64,000 nucleotides of DNA from Scleromatobacter humisilvae. GTDB lineage: Bacteria > Pseudomonadota > Gammaproteobacteria > Burkholderiales > Burkholderiaceae_C. Within the stretch, counting starts at the first letter, position 1. Each line of letters starts with the position of its first letter. This document shows positions 1-7,664 of this stretch, one piece after another. The stretch covers positions 62,001 to 126,000 of the forward strand of contig NZ_JAJLJH010000008.1 in NCBI RefSeq assembly GCF_023231945.1. Reading direction: 5' to 3'. The notes beneath the pieces were generated by a model. The model did no database searches, was not told the DNA's origin, and worked only from the letters and a program-made list of their open reading frames with translations. Made by a program: the position numbers and the translations under genes.

Positions 1-10
1 GGCCTGCGAC

Positions 11-1024
11 TCAGTAATCGACCAGCGCTGCACCCCATGTGAAGCCGCCGCCGACGCCTTCAAGCAGCAATCGCTGTCCGCGCTGGATCTGGCCCGAGCG
101 GATCGCGACATCGAGCGCCAGCGGAATCGAGGCGGCCGAGGTGTTGCCGTGCTCGTCGACCGTCACCACCACGCGGTCCGCGGGCAACTTCAGCTTGCGG
201 GCCGTGCTCTGCATGATACGGATGTTCGCCTGGTGCGGCACGAGCCAATCGACGTCGGAAGTGGTGCGTCCGGCCAGCTCGAGCACTTCGTTGGCGACAT
301 CGCCCAGCACGCCCACCGCCAGCTTGAACACGGCCGGGCCGTCCATCTTGAGCAGCGGGTCGCCGAAGACCTTGCCGCCGTTGACGGTGCCCGGCGTGCA
401 CAGGATCTCGAGGTGGCGGCCGTCCGCATGCAGCTTGGTGGCGACGACGCCCGGCGTGTCGCTCGCCTCGAGCAGGACCGCGCCGGCGCCGTCGCCGAAC
501 AGCACGCAGGTGGTGCGGTCGTCGAAGTCGAGCAGGCGCGAGAACACTTCCGAGCCGATCACGAGCGCACAGTTGGCGCTGCCGGCCTTGACCATCGCGT
601 CGGCCACGCTCAGCGCATAGATGAAGCCCGAGCACACGGCCTGGACATCGAACGCCGCGCAGCCGAACACGCCCAGCTTGCGCTGCACGATGCTGGCCGT
701 GGACGGGAAGACCATGTCCGGCGTGGACGTGGCGACGATGATCAGGTCGACGTCCGCCGCCGTGCGGCCGGCCGCCTCCAGCGCGCGCAGCGCCGCGGCG
801 GTGGCGAGGTCGCTTGCGTTGACGTCGTCGCCCACGAAGTGGCGGGCGCGGATGCCGGTGCGTTCGACGATCCAGTCGTCGGAGGTCTCGACGCCGCGGC
901 GGGCGAGCATGTCGACGAGGTCGTTGTTCGTCAGGCGCAGCGGCGGCAGGTCGCTGCCGGTGCCGGCGATGCGGGAATGGCGGGGCGCGTTAATTTGAGA
1001 GTACTCCCCAGCACGAGCACGCAC
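11..1024 (-). CDS. fabH: beta-ketoacyl-ACP synthase III (FabH)
   Basis: Condenses acetyl-CoA with malonyl-ACP to start fatty acid synthesis in the cytoplasm. The thiolase fold is complete at 337 residues, with the catalytic triad Cys131 (in AVCSGF), His264 (PHQAN) and Asn294 (GNTSAAS). The start is a GTG at 1024. No other ATG, GTG or TTG lies in frame before the conserved SRIAGTG segment, so the N-terminus is about 15 residues longer than usual. GGAAGG lies upstream of this GTG. The gene follows plsX by 30 bases on the same strand, the usual order. It must not be confused with the two KASIII genes near 14.3-16.6 kb, which serve the glycan locus. Confidence 0.96.
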   Translation of the reverse strand: MRARAGEYSQINAPRHSRIAGTGSDLPPLRLTNNDLVDMLARRGVETSDDWIVERTGIRARHFVGDDVNASDLATAAALRALEAAGRTAADVDLIIVATSTPDMVFPSTASIVQRKLGVFGCAAFDVQAVCSGFIYALSVADAMVKAGSANCALVIGSEVFSRLLDFDDRTTCVLFGDGAGAVLLEASDTPGVVATKLHADGRHLEILCTPGTVNGGKVFGDPLLKMDGPAVFKLAVGVLGDVANEVLELAGRTTSDVDWLVPHQANIRIMQSTARKLKLPADRVVVTVDEHGNTSAASIPLALDVAIRSGQIQRGQRLLLEGVGGGFTWGAALVDY

Positions 1025-1054
1025 GAAGGCGCCTTCCGGCGGACGGACGGGCGC

Positions 1055-2146
1055 TCATGCGGCTTGCGGAACCGATTCGCCGCCGGTGGGCGGCAAGGCT
1101 TGCATGGTGTCGACGATGGCATCGTGGACGCCATCGAGAAGACGGTTGCGGGCGGCGTCGTGGGCGCGGATCAGCGCCTGGCCGAACGAGAACGCATCGG
1201 CGCCACCGTGGCTCTTGAAGACCAGGCCCTTCAGGCCCAGCAGCGCGGCACCGTTGTAGCGGCGCGGGTCGACGCGCGACTGGAAGCGGCGCAGCACGGG
1301 CATCGCCAGCAGCGCGGCGAGCTTGGTGAAGACGCTGCGCTCGAACTCCTGGCGGATCATGGCCTTCATCATCTTGGCCACGCCCTCGTTGCTCTTGAGC
1401 GCGACATTGCCGACGAAGCCGTCGCAGACCACGACGTCCGCCGTGCCCTTGAAGATGTCGTCGCCCTCGACGTTGCCGAAGTAGTTCAGATGGCCCTGCG
1501 ACGCGACCGTGCGCAGCAGCTCGCCCGCGCGCTTGATCACCTCGCTGCCCTTGATCACTTCCTCGCCGATGTTGAGCAGGCCGACGACCGGCTCGGCGCG
1601 GCCCTCGGTGGCCGTCACCAGCGCGCCGCCCATCACGGCGAACTGCAGCAGGTGCTCGGCCGTGCAGTCGACGTTGGCGCCGAGGTCGAGCACGCAGGTG
1701 TATTGATCCTTCATGTTGGGCATGAAGGCGGCGATCGCGGGGCGGTCGATGCCGTCCATCGTCTTGAGCAGGTAGCGCGACACGGCCATCAGCGCGCCGG
1801 TGTTGCCGGCCGAGACGCAGACATCGGCGGCGACGTTGCCGGCCTCGTTGGCCTTGAGCTGCTCGATGGCCACCCGCATCGACGAATCGCGCTTGCGGCG
1901 CAGCGCCGTCTCGACCGTGTCGTCCATCGTGACCACCTGGCTCGCCGTGATCAGCGTGCAGCGCTGCCAGTCGGTGGCAGGCGCCAGCGCTCCCGGGCTG
2001 CCGACCAGCAGCAGCTCGGCCTCGGCATGGCTGTCGAGGAACGCCTTGCAGGCCGGCAGCGTCACGGACGGACCATGGTCGCCGCCCATGCAGTCCACCG
2101 CCAGGCGAACGCGCGTTCGGGGTGTCAGGGGTACAGGATGAATCAC
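1055..2146 (-). CDS. plsX: phosphate acyltransferase PlsX
   Basis: Converts acyl-ACP to acyl-phosphate for membrane phospholipid synthesis (PlsX/PlsY route). The 363-residue protein has the family signature [11 protein letters not shown] near residue 17 and normal length. The start is GTG at 2146. An ATP-independent acyltransferase of this family is nearly always next to fabH, as here. The gene is separated from rpmF by an unusually long 230-base spacer. A short hairpin ends 6 bases before the GTG and no clear Shine-Dalgarno sequence is visible, so translation may be modulated there (inference). Confidence 0.96.
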   Translation of the reverse strand: MIHPVPLTPRTRVRLAVDCMGGDHGPSVTLPACKAFLDSHAEAELLLVGSPGALAPATDWQRCTLITASQVVTMDDTVETALRRKRDSSMRVAIEQLKANEAGNVAADVCVSAGNTGALMAVSRYLLKTMDGIDRPAIAAFMPNMKDQYTCVLDLGANVDCTAEHLLQFAVMGGALVTATEGRAEPVVGLLNIGEEVIKGSEVIKRAGELLRTVASQGHLNYFGNVEGDDIFKGTADVVVCDGFVGNVALKSNEGVAKMMKAMIRQEFERSVFTKLAALLAMPVLRRFQSRVDPRRYNGAALLGLKGLVFKSHGGADAFSFGQALIRAHDAARNRLLDGVHDAIVDTMQALPPTGGESVPQAA

Positions 2147-2152
2147 AGTCGG

Positions 2153-2169
2153 GATCGGTCGGGCCGATC
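2153..2169 (-). promoter_or_regulatory. hairpin just upstream of the plsX start
   Basis: A perfect 6-bp inverted repeat GATCGG/CCGATC with a 5-base loop ends 6 bases before the plsX GTG on the mRNA strand. It occupies the place where a ribosome binding site would be expected. A role in translation control is inference; no protein or ligand is suggested. Confidence 0.35.
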
Positions 2170-2187
2170 TAATTCCAGCAATCCAGG

Positions 2188-2196
2188 ACCATAGCA
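2188..2196 (-). promoter_or_regulatory. plsX: possible extended -10 promoter for plsX-fabH
   Basis: The minus strand reads TGCTATGGT, which fits the extended -10 form TGnTATRRT. No good -35 hexamer is seen 16-18 bases upstream. It would give a leader of about 35 bases before plsX, inside the long rpmF-plsX spacer. Confidence 0.3.
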
Positions 2197-2346
2197 GAGG
2201 CTCATGTCGAGTGGCCAGATGACAACCCGAATGACCCCGTTGCGCATCGGAAACAGCAAAGCCGCGTCATTGCGCCCAGGGGCAGATGACGCTGGCAAGC
2301 GGCGGGCCGGCGAGAGGATCGGGCGCGGACGGGGCCGCGCCGCGGT

Positions 2347-2366
2347 GGCCGCGACGAATCGCGGCC
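2347..2366 (-). terminator. UUCG-capped hairpin downstream of rpmF
   Basis: A perfect 8-bp stem (GGCCGCGA/TCGCGGCC) with a TTCG tetraloop on the transcribed strand begins 10 bases after the rpmF stop. There is no U-tract, so it may act as a partial terminator, a pause site or an mRNA 3' stabiliser rather than as a classical terminator. Confidence 0.4.
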
Positions 2367-2376
2367 GGCAGCCAGA

Positions 2377-2559
2377 TCAGGCGTCGGCCTTGGTCTTCAG
2401 GACCTTGCGGCCACGGTAGAAGCCGGTCGGGCTGATGTGGTGGCGCAGGTGCACTTCGCCGGTGGTGGCTTCGATCGCCGTGCCCGGGGTGGTCAGCGCG
2501 TTGTGCGAACGGTGCATGCCGCGCTTGGAGGGCGACTTCTTGTTTTGCTGGACAGCCAT
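2377..2559 (-). CDS. rpmF: 50S ribosomal protein L32
   Basis: This 60-residue protein of the large ribosomal subunit starts [14 protein letters not shown] and contains the family's HRSHNAL segment. It lacks the zinc-binding cysteines seen in some L32 forms, which is common in betaproteobacteria. The ATG at 2559 is preceded by a strong AGGAG. The reading frame stays open upstream to 2721, but that extension has no family similarity and lies across the predicted promoter. In most proteobacteria rpmF directly follows yceD; here metK lies between them. Confidence 0.96.
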   Translation of the reverse strand: MAVQQNKKSPSKRGMHRSHNALTTPGTAIEATTGEVHLRHHISPTGFYRGRKVLKTKADA

Positions 2560-2679
2560 TTCGATACTCCTGGGAACGCCGCTGACGCCAGCGGCCGTTC
2601 TGTGAACCCATGCCCTTGCTGCGGATCCGAACACTGCAAACGAATGCAGCTGCCGGGCAAAGATTGGGGAAAGCCTGCG

Positions 2680-2708
2680 ATCATAGCGCATTCGGCGCGA
2701 TTCGCCAA
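2680..2708 (-). promoter_or_regulatory. rpmF: sigma70-type promoter for rpmF
   Basis: The minus strand shows TTGGCG, a 17-base spacer and TATGAT, the best -35/-10 pair in the window. The -10 lies about 120 bases before the rpmF ATG. It gives rpmF transcription independent of the upstream metK unit. Confidence 0.6.
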
Positions 2709-2726
2709 GCGCCGGCGACACGCAGC

Positions 2727-2748
2727 CGGAGGGGCGGAGACCCCTCCG
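2727..2748 (-). terminator. GC-rich hairpin after metK
   Basis: An 8-bp perfect stem CGGAGGGG/CCCCTCCG with a 6-base loop starts 15 bases after the metK stop. It has no U-run. It sits between the end of metK and the rpmF promoter, where a terminator would insulate the two units. Confidence 0.4.
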
Positions 2749-2763
2749 CCAACTCCGCGCCGC

Positions 2764-3945
2764 TTACTTCAGGCCGGCCGCGTCGCGCAGGGCCTGCACC
2801 TTGTCGGTGCGCTCCCACGAGAACTCCGGCTCCTCGCGGCCGAAGTGGCCGTAGGCGGCGGTCTTCTGGTAGATCGGACGCAGCAGGTCCAGCATCTGGA
2901 TGATGCCCTTGGGGCGCAGGTCGAACAGCTCGTTCACCAGCTCGGCGATCTTGTCGTCGGGGATGACGCCGGTGCCCTCAGTGTAGACCGTCACGTTCAT
3001 GGGCTTGGCCACGCCGATCGCGTACGCCACCTGGATCTGGCACTGGCGCGCCAGTCCGGCCTTGACGATGTTCTTGGCCACGTAGCGCGCGGCGTAGGCG
3101 GCGGAACGGTCGACCTTGGTCGGATCCTTGCCCGAGAACGCGCCGCCGCCGTGCGGGCAGGCGCCGCCGTAGGTGTCGACGATGATCTTGCGCCCGGTCA
3201 GGCCGCAGTCGCCCTGCGGGCCGCCGATGACGAAGCGGCCGGTCGGGTTGACCAGGAAGCGCGTCTCCTTGAGCCATTCCTTCGGCAGCACCGGCTTGAT
3301 GATCTCCTCGACCACGGCCTCGATGAACTCCGGCTTCATCTTCGCGCCGTCGCTCATCTCGGGCGAGTGCTGGCTCGACAGCACGACCGTGTCGATCGAG
3401 TGCGGCTTGCCGTCGACGTAGCGCATCGTGACCTGGCTCTTGGCGTCCGGGCGCAGGAACGGCAGGCGGCCGTCCTTGCGCAGCTGGGCCTGGCGCTCGA
3501 CGAGGCGGTGCGCGTAGTAGATCGGCGCGGGCATCAGCTCGGGGGTTTCATCGCAGGCGTAGCCGAACATCAGGCCCTGGTCGCCGGCGCCGAGGTTCAG
3601 GTAGTCGTCGCTCGCGCGGTCGACGCCCTGGGCGATGTCGTTGCTCTGCTTGTCGTAGGCGACGAGGACCGCGCAGCCCTTGTAGTCGATGCCGTACTCG
3701 GTGTTGTCGTAGCCGATGCGCTTGATGGTGTCGCGCGCGACCTGGATGTAGTCGACGTTGGCCTGCGTGGTGATCTCGCCGGCGAGGACGACCAGGCCCG
3801 TGTTGCACAGCGTCTCGGCCGCCACGCGCGAGAGCGGATCCTGCTCGAAGATCGCATCGAGGATCGCGTCCGAGATCTGGTCGGCTACCTTGTCCGGGTG
3901 ACCTTCCGAAACGGATTCGGAGGTGAAGAGAAAGTCGTTCGCCAC
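2764..3945 (-). CDS. metK: S-adenosylmethionine synthetase
   Basis: Makes S-adenosylmethionine from methionine and ATP in the cytoplasm. The 393-residue protein carries the N-terminal [16 protein letters not shown] motif, the central [12 protein letters not shown] motif and the phosphate-loop [16 protein letters not shown], all intact. The start is GTG at 3945 with GGAG about 12 bases upstream. It is flanked by its own -10 box, a structured leader and a downstream hairpin. Its position between yceD and rpmF breaks an operon that is otherwise conserved from E. coli to Burkholderia. Confidence 0.96.
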   Translation of the reverse strand: MANDFLFTSESVSEGHPDKVADQISDAILDAIFEQDPLSRVAAETLCNTGLVVLAGEITTQANVDYIQVARDTIKRIGYDNTEYGIDYKGCAVLVAYDKQSNDIAQGVDRASDDYLNLGAGDQGLMFGYACDETPELMPAPIYYAHRLVERQAQLRKDGRLPFLRPDAKSQVTMRYVDGKPHSIDTVVLSSQHSPEMSDGAKMKPEFIEAVVEEIIKPVLPKEWLKETRFLVNPTGRFVIGGPQGDCGLTGRKIIVDTYGGACPHGGGAFSGKDPTKVDRSAAYAARYVAKNIVKAGLARQCQIQVAYAIGVAKPMNVTVYTEGTGVIPDDKIAELVNELFDLRPKGIIQMLDLLRPIYQKTAAYGHFGREEPEFSWERTDKVQALRDAAGLK

Positions 3946-4016
3946 GTGTCAAAGCTCCAGATGCGCGAGTTCGAGGAAATCGCGTTCGGCCGTCTTTGCG
4001 CGTACTGCCCGGCGAA

Positions 4017-4071
4017 CGCTTTAGTGGAATTTATGGATCGCCCCACAAGTTGTTCAGTTAACCCGGCGATC
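4017..4071 (-). promoter_or_regulatory. SAM-II-like riboswitch in the metK leader
   Basis: On the mRNA strand a 7-bp stem GAUCGCC/GGCGAUC closes a 22-base loop that contains GUUAAC and ends CUUGUGG. The stem is followed by CAUAAAUU and then CCACUAAAG. The loop end CUUGUGG can pair with CCAC(U)AAG as an H-type pseudoknot. The order (P1, U-rich loop with UUAAC, AUAAA linker, CUAAAG tail) matches the SAM-II aptamer as I remember it. The predicted transcription start falls at the first stem base. The gene controlled makes SAM, so feedback is expected. SAM-II is best known from alphaproteobacteria; the assignment was made by eye. Confidence 0.62.
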
Positions 4072-4076
4072 TCTCC

Positions 4077-4082
4077 ATTGTA
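4077..4082 (-). promoter_or_regulatory. metK: -10 element of metK
   Basis: The minus strand reads TACAAT five bases before the first base of the leader stem. A good -35 is not seen (TGTCCT at 17 bases spacing). It predicts a transcript that starts at the SAM-II-like stem. Confidence 0.5.
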
Positions 4083-4133
4083 CGGGAGCCCGTTTGGTCA
4101 GGACATGAATAAGGATTGGACATCCCGGGCAGT

Positions 4134-4757
4134 TCAGACGATGTCGGGGCCGCCGTCGCCGTCCTTGTCCTTGCGCAACAGCGCCAGGCTGGCGAACGGG
4201 TTGGCCTCTTCCTCGACGATCTCGACGTCGCCGAACTGCATGGGGACGGCTTCCGGGCAGACGTCGTGGCGCGGCACGAGCGGCAGCGCCAGCAGCATCT
4301 CGTCCTCCACCAGGTCGCGCAGGTTGAGCGTCCTGGGCAGCGCGAGGATCTCGTCCTCCGACTCGTCGTCGAGCGCGGCGGCGGTGTCCTCGTCGGCCAC
4401 GAAGCGGAAATGGCGGTCGACGTGCACCGCCTCGTCCAGCGGCAGCAGGCAGCGCTGGCATTGCAGGATGACGTCGGCGCCGGCCAGCAGGTGCAGCCAG
4501 ATCTGGTCCTCGCCGCCCACGGTACGCGTCGAGCCGACGGCGTGCCAGCGCACGCGGCGGCCCAGGTCGCTCGCGGAACGCGGCGGCAGTCCGGGTGCGT
4601 CGGCCTTCGCCTTGATCGGCGAGCCGGCGTCGAGCGGGCACTCGCTGTCGGCCAGCCGCGGCAGCTCGGCGATGGCCCAGTCGCCCTCGGCTTCCTGCGC
4701 GTCGGCGGCGAAGTTGGCGACGTGCAGTCGCAGCGGATCAAGGGCGGGCGAGGTCAT
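4134..4757 (-). CDS. yceD: YceD/DUF177 family 23S rRNA accumulation protein
   Basis: This 207-residue DUF177 protein has the family's central CxxC segment (QCQRCLLPL) and the acidic C-terminal half with VEDEMLLALPLVPRH. E. coli YceD is linked to 23S rRNA accumulation and its gene normally precedes rpmF. The ATG at 4757 has no Shine-Dalgarno sequence. TAGAAT lies only 6 bases upstream, so the mRNA may be leaderless. The gene diverges from maf across 40 bases. Confidence 0.9.
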   Translation of the reverse strand: MTSPALDPLRLHVANFAADAQEAEGDWAIAELPRLADSECPLDAGSPIKAKADAPGLPPRSASDLGRRVRWHAVGSTRTVGGEDQIWLHLLAGADVILQCQRCLLPLDEAVHVDRHFRFVADEDTAAALDDESEDEILALPRTLNLRDLVEDEMLLALPLVPRHDVCPEAVPMQFGDVEIVEEEANPFASLALLRKDKDGDGGPDIV

Positions 4758-4797
4758 GAAACGATTCTAGACCTGCGTCGCAGGCGACAATTCGCCC
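4758..4797. promoter_or_regulatory. divergent maf/yceD promoter region with palindrome
   Basis: The 40-base gap holds TAGAAT reading toward yceD (4764-4769), exactly 6 bases from its ATG, and GACAAT reading toward maf (4786-4791), exactly 6 bases from its GTG. Between them lies the palindrome CCTGCG-T-CGCAGG (4772-4784), centred on the midpoint of the two hexamers. For yceD a TTGTCG at 4785-4790 gives a short 15-base spacer filled by the palindrome. Neither gene has a Shine-Dalgarno sequence. Two leaderless transcripts with a shared operator is the inference. Confidence 0.45.
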
Positions 4798-5421
4798 GTG
4801 CCCCAAGAACCCGAGTTGATCCTGGCCTCCACCTCGCGCTATCGCCGCGAGCTGCTCGAACGCCTGCGCCTGCCGTTCCGCGCGCTGTCGCCCGAGACCG
4901 ACGAGACCCCGCTGCCCGGCGAGACGCCGCCCGCCCTCGCCGAGCGCCTCGCGCTCGCCAAGGCGCGCGCGCTCGGCGCCCGCTTCCCCGATGCCGTCGT
5001 GATCGGCGCCGACCAGGTGGCCGACGTCGACGGCGTGGCGATCGGCAAGCCCGGCGACCACGCGCGCGCCGTCGAACAGCTGCGCGCGATGAGCGGCCGC
5101 ACGATCGTCTTCCAGACCGCGCTGGCCGTCGTGCGCGAGGCGACCGGCTTCGCCGAGGTGCGTCGCGTGCCGGTGCCGGTGCGCTTTCGCACGCTGGCCG
5201 ACGCCGAGATCGAGTTCTACCTGCGCACCGAGCAGCCCTACGACTGCGCCGGCAGCGCCAAGTGCGAGACGCTGGGCATCGCGCTGCTCGAGGCGATCGA
5301 GTCCGACGATCCCACCGCGCTGATCGGCCTGCCCCTGATCACGACCTGCACCCTGCTGCGCGCCGCGGGGCTCGACCCGCTGCGCGCCCGCCCTCCTTTC
5401 CCGAACGGATCCACGACATGA
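4798..5421 (+). CDS. maf: Maf family nucleotide pyrophosphatase (YceF type)
   Basis: Hydrolyses modified nucleoside triphosphates (m7GTP in the YceF group). The 207-residue protein has LASTSRYRRELLERL at its N-terminus, the GADQV motif in the middle and the DCAGSAKCE and GLPLITTC motifs toward the C-terminus. The first codon is GTG at 4798. The stop overlaps the next gene's start (ATGA), so the two are translationally coupled. Confidence 0.92.
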   Translation: MPQEPELILASTSRYRRELLERLRLPFRALSPETDETPLPGETPPALAERLALAKARALGARFPDAVVIGADQVADVDGVAIGKPGDHARAVEQLRAMSGRTIVFQTALAVVREATGFAEVRRVPVPVRFRTLADAEIEFYLRTEQPYDCAGSAKCETLGIALLEAIESDDPTALIGLPLITTCTLLRAAGLDPLRARPPFPNGSTT

Positions 5422-6209
5422 CCCACGCCCCCGGCCGCCTCCTGCTGATGCCCAACGCGCTCGATCTCGGCGCGCAGGAGGTGCCGCTGACCGACGTCCT
5501 CGCTGGCGGCGTGATCGCCCAGGCCAGCAGGCTGCTGCACTGGGTCGTCGAGGACGCCCGCAGCGCGCGTGCCTTCCTCAATCGCGTCAACAAGGTCGCC
5601 CCGCTCGCACAGCCGCTGCAGCAGACGCTGATCTCCGAGCTGCCGCGCGCCCCCAAGGGCGCCCAGCGCACGGTGCCCGGCAAGCCGCCCAAGCTGGAGG
5701 TCGCCAAGGCCTCGGCGTGGGAGCTTCTGCTCGCGCCCGCGCTGGCCGGCGCCGACATCGGCCTGCTCAGCGAAGCCGGCCTGCCCGGCGTGGCCGACCC
5801 CGGCGCGCTGCTGGTGGCCGCCGCGCACGAGCTCGGCATCCCGGTCGTCGCGCTAAGCGGCCCGAGCTCGATCACGCTGGCGATCGCGGCCAGCGGCCTC
5901 AACGGCCAGAGCTTCGTCTTCCACGGCTACCTCCAGACCGACGTCAACCCGCGCCGCGCGCGGCTGCGCGAGCTCGAGGCGACGTCGAAGCGCCTGCAGC
6001 AGACGCAGGTCTTCATCGAGACCCCGTACCGCAACGCCGTGATGCTGGAGGCCGCGCTCGAAGTGCTGCAGCCGACCACGCGGCTGGCGATCAGCTGCGG
6101 GCTGACGCTGCCGGACGGCTGGTCGCTGTGCAGGACGGCGGCGCAGTGGAAGGCCGCCAAGGTCGAACTGCCCGATCGCGTGCCGGCGGTGTTCAGCCTG
6201 CTGGGTTGA
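5418..6209 (+). CDS. tetrapyrrole-methylase-fold SAM-dependent methyltransferase (RsmI-related)
   Basis: This 263-residue protein belongs to the uroporphyrin/diphthine methylase fold related to RsmI, which 2'-O-methylates 16S rRNA. Visible motifs are LLSEAGLPGVADPGALLV and the SAM-loop region ALSGPSSITLAIAASGL. It is a separate short family usually beside maf in betaproteobacteria, and its true substrate is not known to me. The ATG at 5418 overlaps the maf stop. The frame is open far upstream, but that part is antisense to yceD and maf. Confidence 0.82.
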   Translation: MTHAPGRLLLMPNALDLGAQEVPLTDVLAGGVIAQASRLLHWVVEDARSARAFLNRVNKVAPLAQPLQQTLISELPRAPKGAQRTVPGKPPKLEVAKASAWELLLAPALAGADIGLLSEAGLPGVADPGALLVAAAHELGIPVVALSGPSSITLAIAASGLNGQSFVFHGYLQTDVNPRRARLRELEATSKRLQQTQVFIETPYRNAVMLEAALEVLQPTTRLAISCGLTLPDGWSLCRTAAQWKAAKVELPDRVPAVFSLLG

Positions 6210-6222
6210 CGCGCCCGAGGAC

Positions 6223-6228
6223 TAAAAT
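6223..6228 (+). promoter_or_regulatory. -10 element ahead of the first glycan operon
   Basis: TAAAAT, here TAAAATC, lies 24 bases before the leader-peptide ATG and 80 before the flippase start. The same TAAAATC form occurs on both strands ahead of wbpB and lysS. No convincing -35 is present at 16-18 bases. Confidence 0.4.
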
Positions 6229-6251
6229 CAGGCTCCTCCCCAAGGGCTTCC

Positions 6252-6311
6252 ATGCGCAACCCGATGTCCGACGAGACGACCGGCTCCCAGGCCCGCGACC
6301 AGGACGAATGA
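6252..6311 (+). CDS. 19-residue leader ORF overlapping the flippase start
   Basis: An ATG with AAGGG six bases upstream opens a 19-codon frame (MRNPMSDETTGSQARDQDE). Its TGA overlaps the flippase ATG as ATGA. The peptide is acidic and hydrophilic with no known domain. It may be a translational-coupling leader; random occurrence is possible. Confidence 0.35.
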   Translation: MRNPMSDETTGSQARDQDE

Positions 6312-7660
6312 CGATTCGCCGCCTCCTGGAAGCCCGCCTGCCGTTCGCCGCCGATCCCCGCCTGCTGCGGGTCCTCGCCACCGCCGGCGCCAGCTACGTC
6401 GGCCGCTTCGGTGCTGGCATCGTCGTCCTCGTCACCGTGCCGATGGCGCGCGCCTCCTTGCCGCCCGAGCTGTTCGGCGTCTGGATGATGCTCACTGCGC
6501 TGCTGGGCTTCTTCTCGTTCGCCGACCTGGGCATCGGCAACGGCGTGCTCAATGGCGTCACGCGCGCCCGCGCGGCCGACGACGCGCAGGCGCTGCGGCG
6601 CGTGCTCGGCTCCGGCTACGCCTGCGCGCTGGCTTCGGGCGTGCTGCTGCTGCTGGCCTGGTGCACGTGGGTCGCGCTGGCGACCTCGCCGGTGTCGGTC
6701 GCGGGACGGATCTCACCGGCCAACGCGCCGCCGGTGCTGGCCGCGCTCAGCACGTTCGCGCTGCTGATCGCCGTCAACATCCCGGCGAGCCTGGTGCAGA
6801 AGGCCCAGCTGGGCTCGCAGCAGGGCCACTGGATCGGCATCACGCAGTTCGCGAGCGCGCTCGTGGCGCTGGTGGCGGTGCCGCTGATCCTGCATGCGCG
6901 GGGGCCGCTGTACCTGCTGATCCTGGCGACGCTGGGCGCGCAGACGCTGGGCAATCTCGCGAGCAGCGCGTGGTGGCTGCGCCGCAACCGCATCTTCGCC
7001 GGCGCGTCCGCGCGCGATCTCGTCGACGCGCCGACCCTGCGCGGCCTGCTGCACGTCGGCGGCCAGTTCTTCGCGCTGCAGATCGCGGTGGCGTTCGCGT
7101 TCCAGTCGGACGCCATCGTCATCACCCAGCGCCTCGGCCAGGCGCCCTACGGCGACTTCGCCGTCGTGCAGAAGCTGTTCCTGTTCGTCTCGATGCTGCT
7201 GAACTCGGCGCTGCTCGGGCTGTGGCCCGCGTTCGGCGACGCCATCGCCCGCGACGACCTCGCCTGGGCCAAGCGCGTGCTGGTGCGCAGCCTGCTGGTG
7301 GCGGCGTCGTTCGCCTCGGCCGCGTCGCTGGCGCTGGTGCTGTCCATCGGCTGGATCACCACGCACTGGCTCAGGACGTCGTTCGCGCCACCGCTATCCT
7401 TGTGCGTCGCGCTGGCCACCTGGACCGTCATCGAGGCGATGGGCTCGGTGAGCGGCGTCTTCATGAACGGCGCCAATCTCGTGCGCATCCAGGTGGTCGT
7501 CGCGCTCCTGATGGCGGCAGTCGCATTCGGGGGCAAGTGGATGCTGGTGAGCGTCCTCGGCCCGACCGGCAGCGTCCTCGCGACCATCGCCGCCTACTGC
7601 ATGATCGCGATACCCGGACAGTTCTTCGTCTACCGCACCGTCTTTGCCGCACGGAAGTGA
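6308..7660 (+). CDS. Wzx-type oligosaccharide flippase (first of three)
   Basis: A 450-residue MOP-superfamily polysaccharide transporter with about 12-14 predicted membrane helices spread along the chain. It would flip undecaprenol-linked repeat units across the inner membrane. The N-terminal region has the pattern LPPELFGVWMMLTALLGFFSFADLGIGNG, typical of the family. It is the first full gene of the plus-strand operon that ends at 19071, next to a perosamine synthase, so its cargo probably contains perosamine (inference). Confidence 0.85.
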   Translation: MTIRRLLEARLPFAADPRLLRVLATAGASYVGRFGAGIVVLVTVPMARASLPPELFGVWMMLTALLGFFSFADLGIGNGVLNGVTRARAADDAQALRRVLGSGYACALASGVLLLLAWCTWVALATSPVSVAGRISPANAPPVLAALSTFALLIAVNIPASLVQKAQLGSQQGHWIGITQFASALVALVAVPLILHARGPLYLLILATLGAQTLGNLASSAWWLRRNRIFAGASARDLVDAPTLRGLLHVGGQFFALQIAVAFAFQSDAIVITQRLGQAPYGDFAVVQKLFLFVSMLLNSALLGLWPAFGDAIARDDLAWAKRVLVRSLLVAASFASAASLALVLSIGWITTHWLRTSFAPPLSLCVALATWTVIEAMGSVSGVFMNGANLVRIQVVVALLMAAVAFGGKWMLVSVLGPTGSVLATIAAYCMIAIPGQFFVYRTVFAARK

Positions 7661-7664
7661 GCCC

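Noticed and set aside
149-2194. Very long plus-strand open frame of 681 codons opposite fabH and plsX
   Set aside because: It is rich in Arg, Ala, Gly and His with no domain, and it is the antisense shadow of two conserved genes in GC-rich DNA.
2437-4770. Plus-strand open frame of 777 codons opposite metK and yceD
   Set aside because: Its codon pattern and low-complexity product are those of an antisense shadow; rpmF, metK and yceD explain the region.
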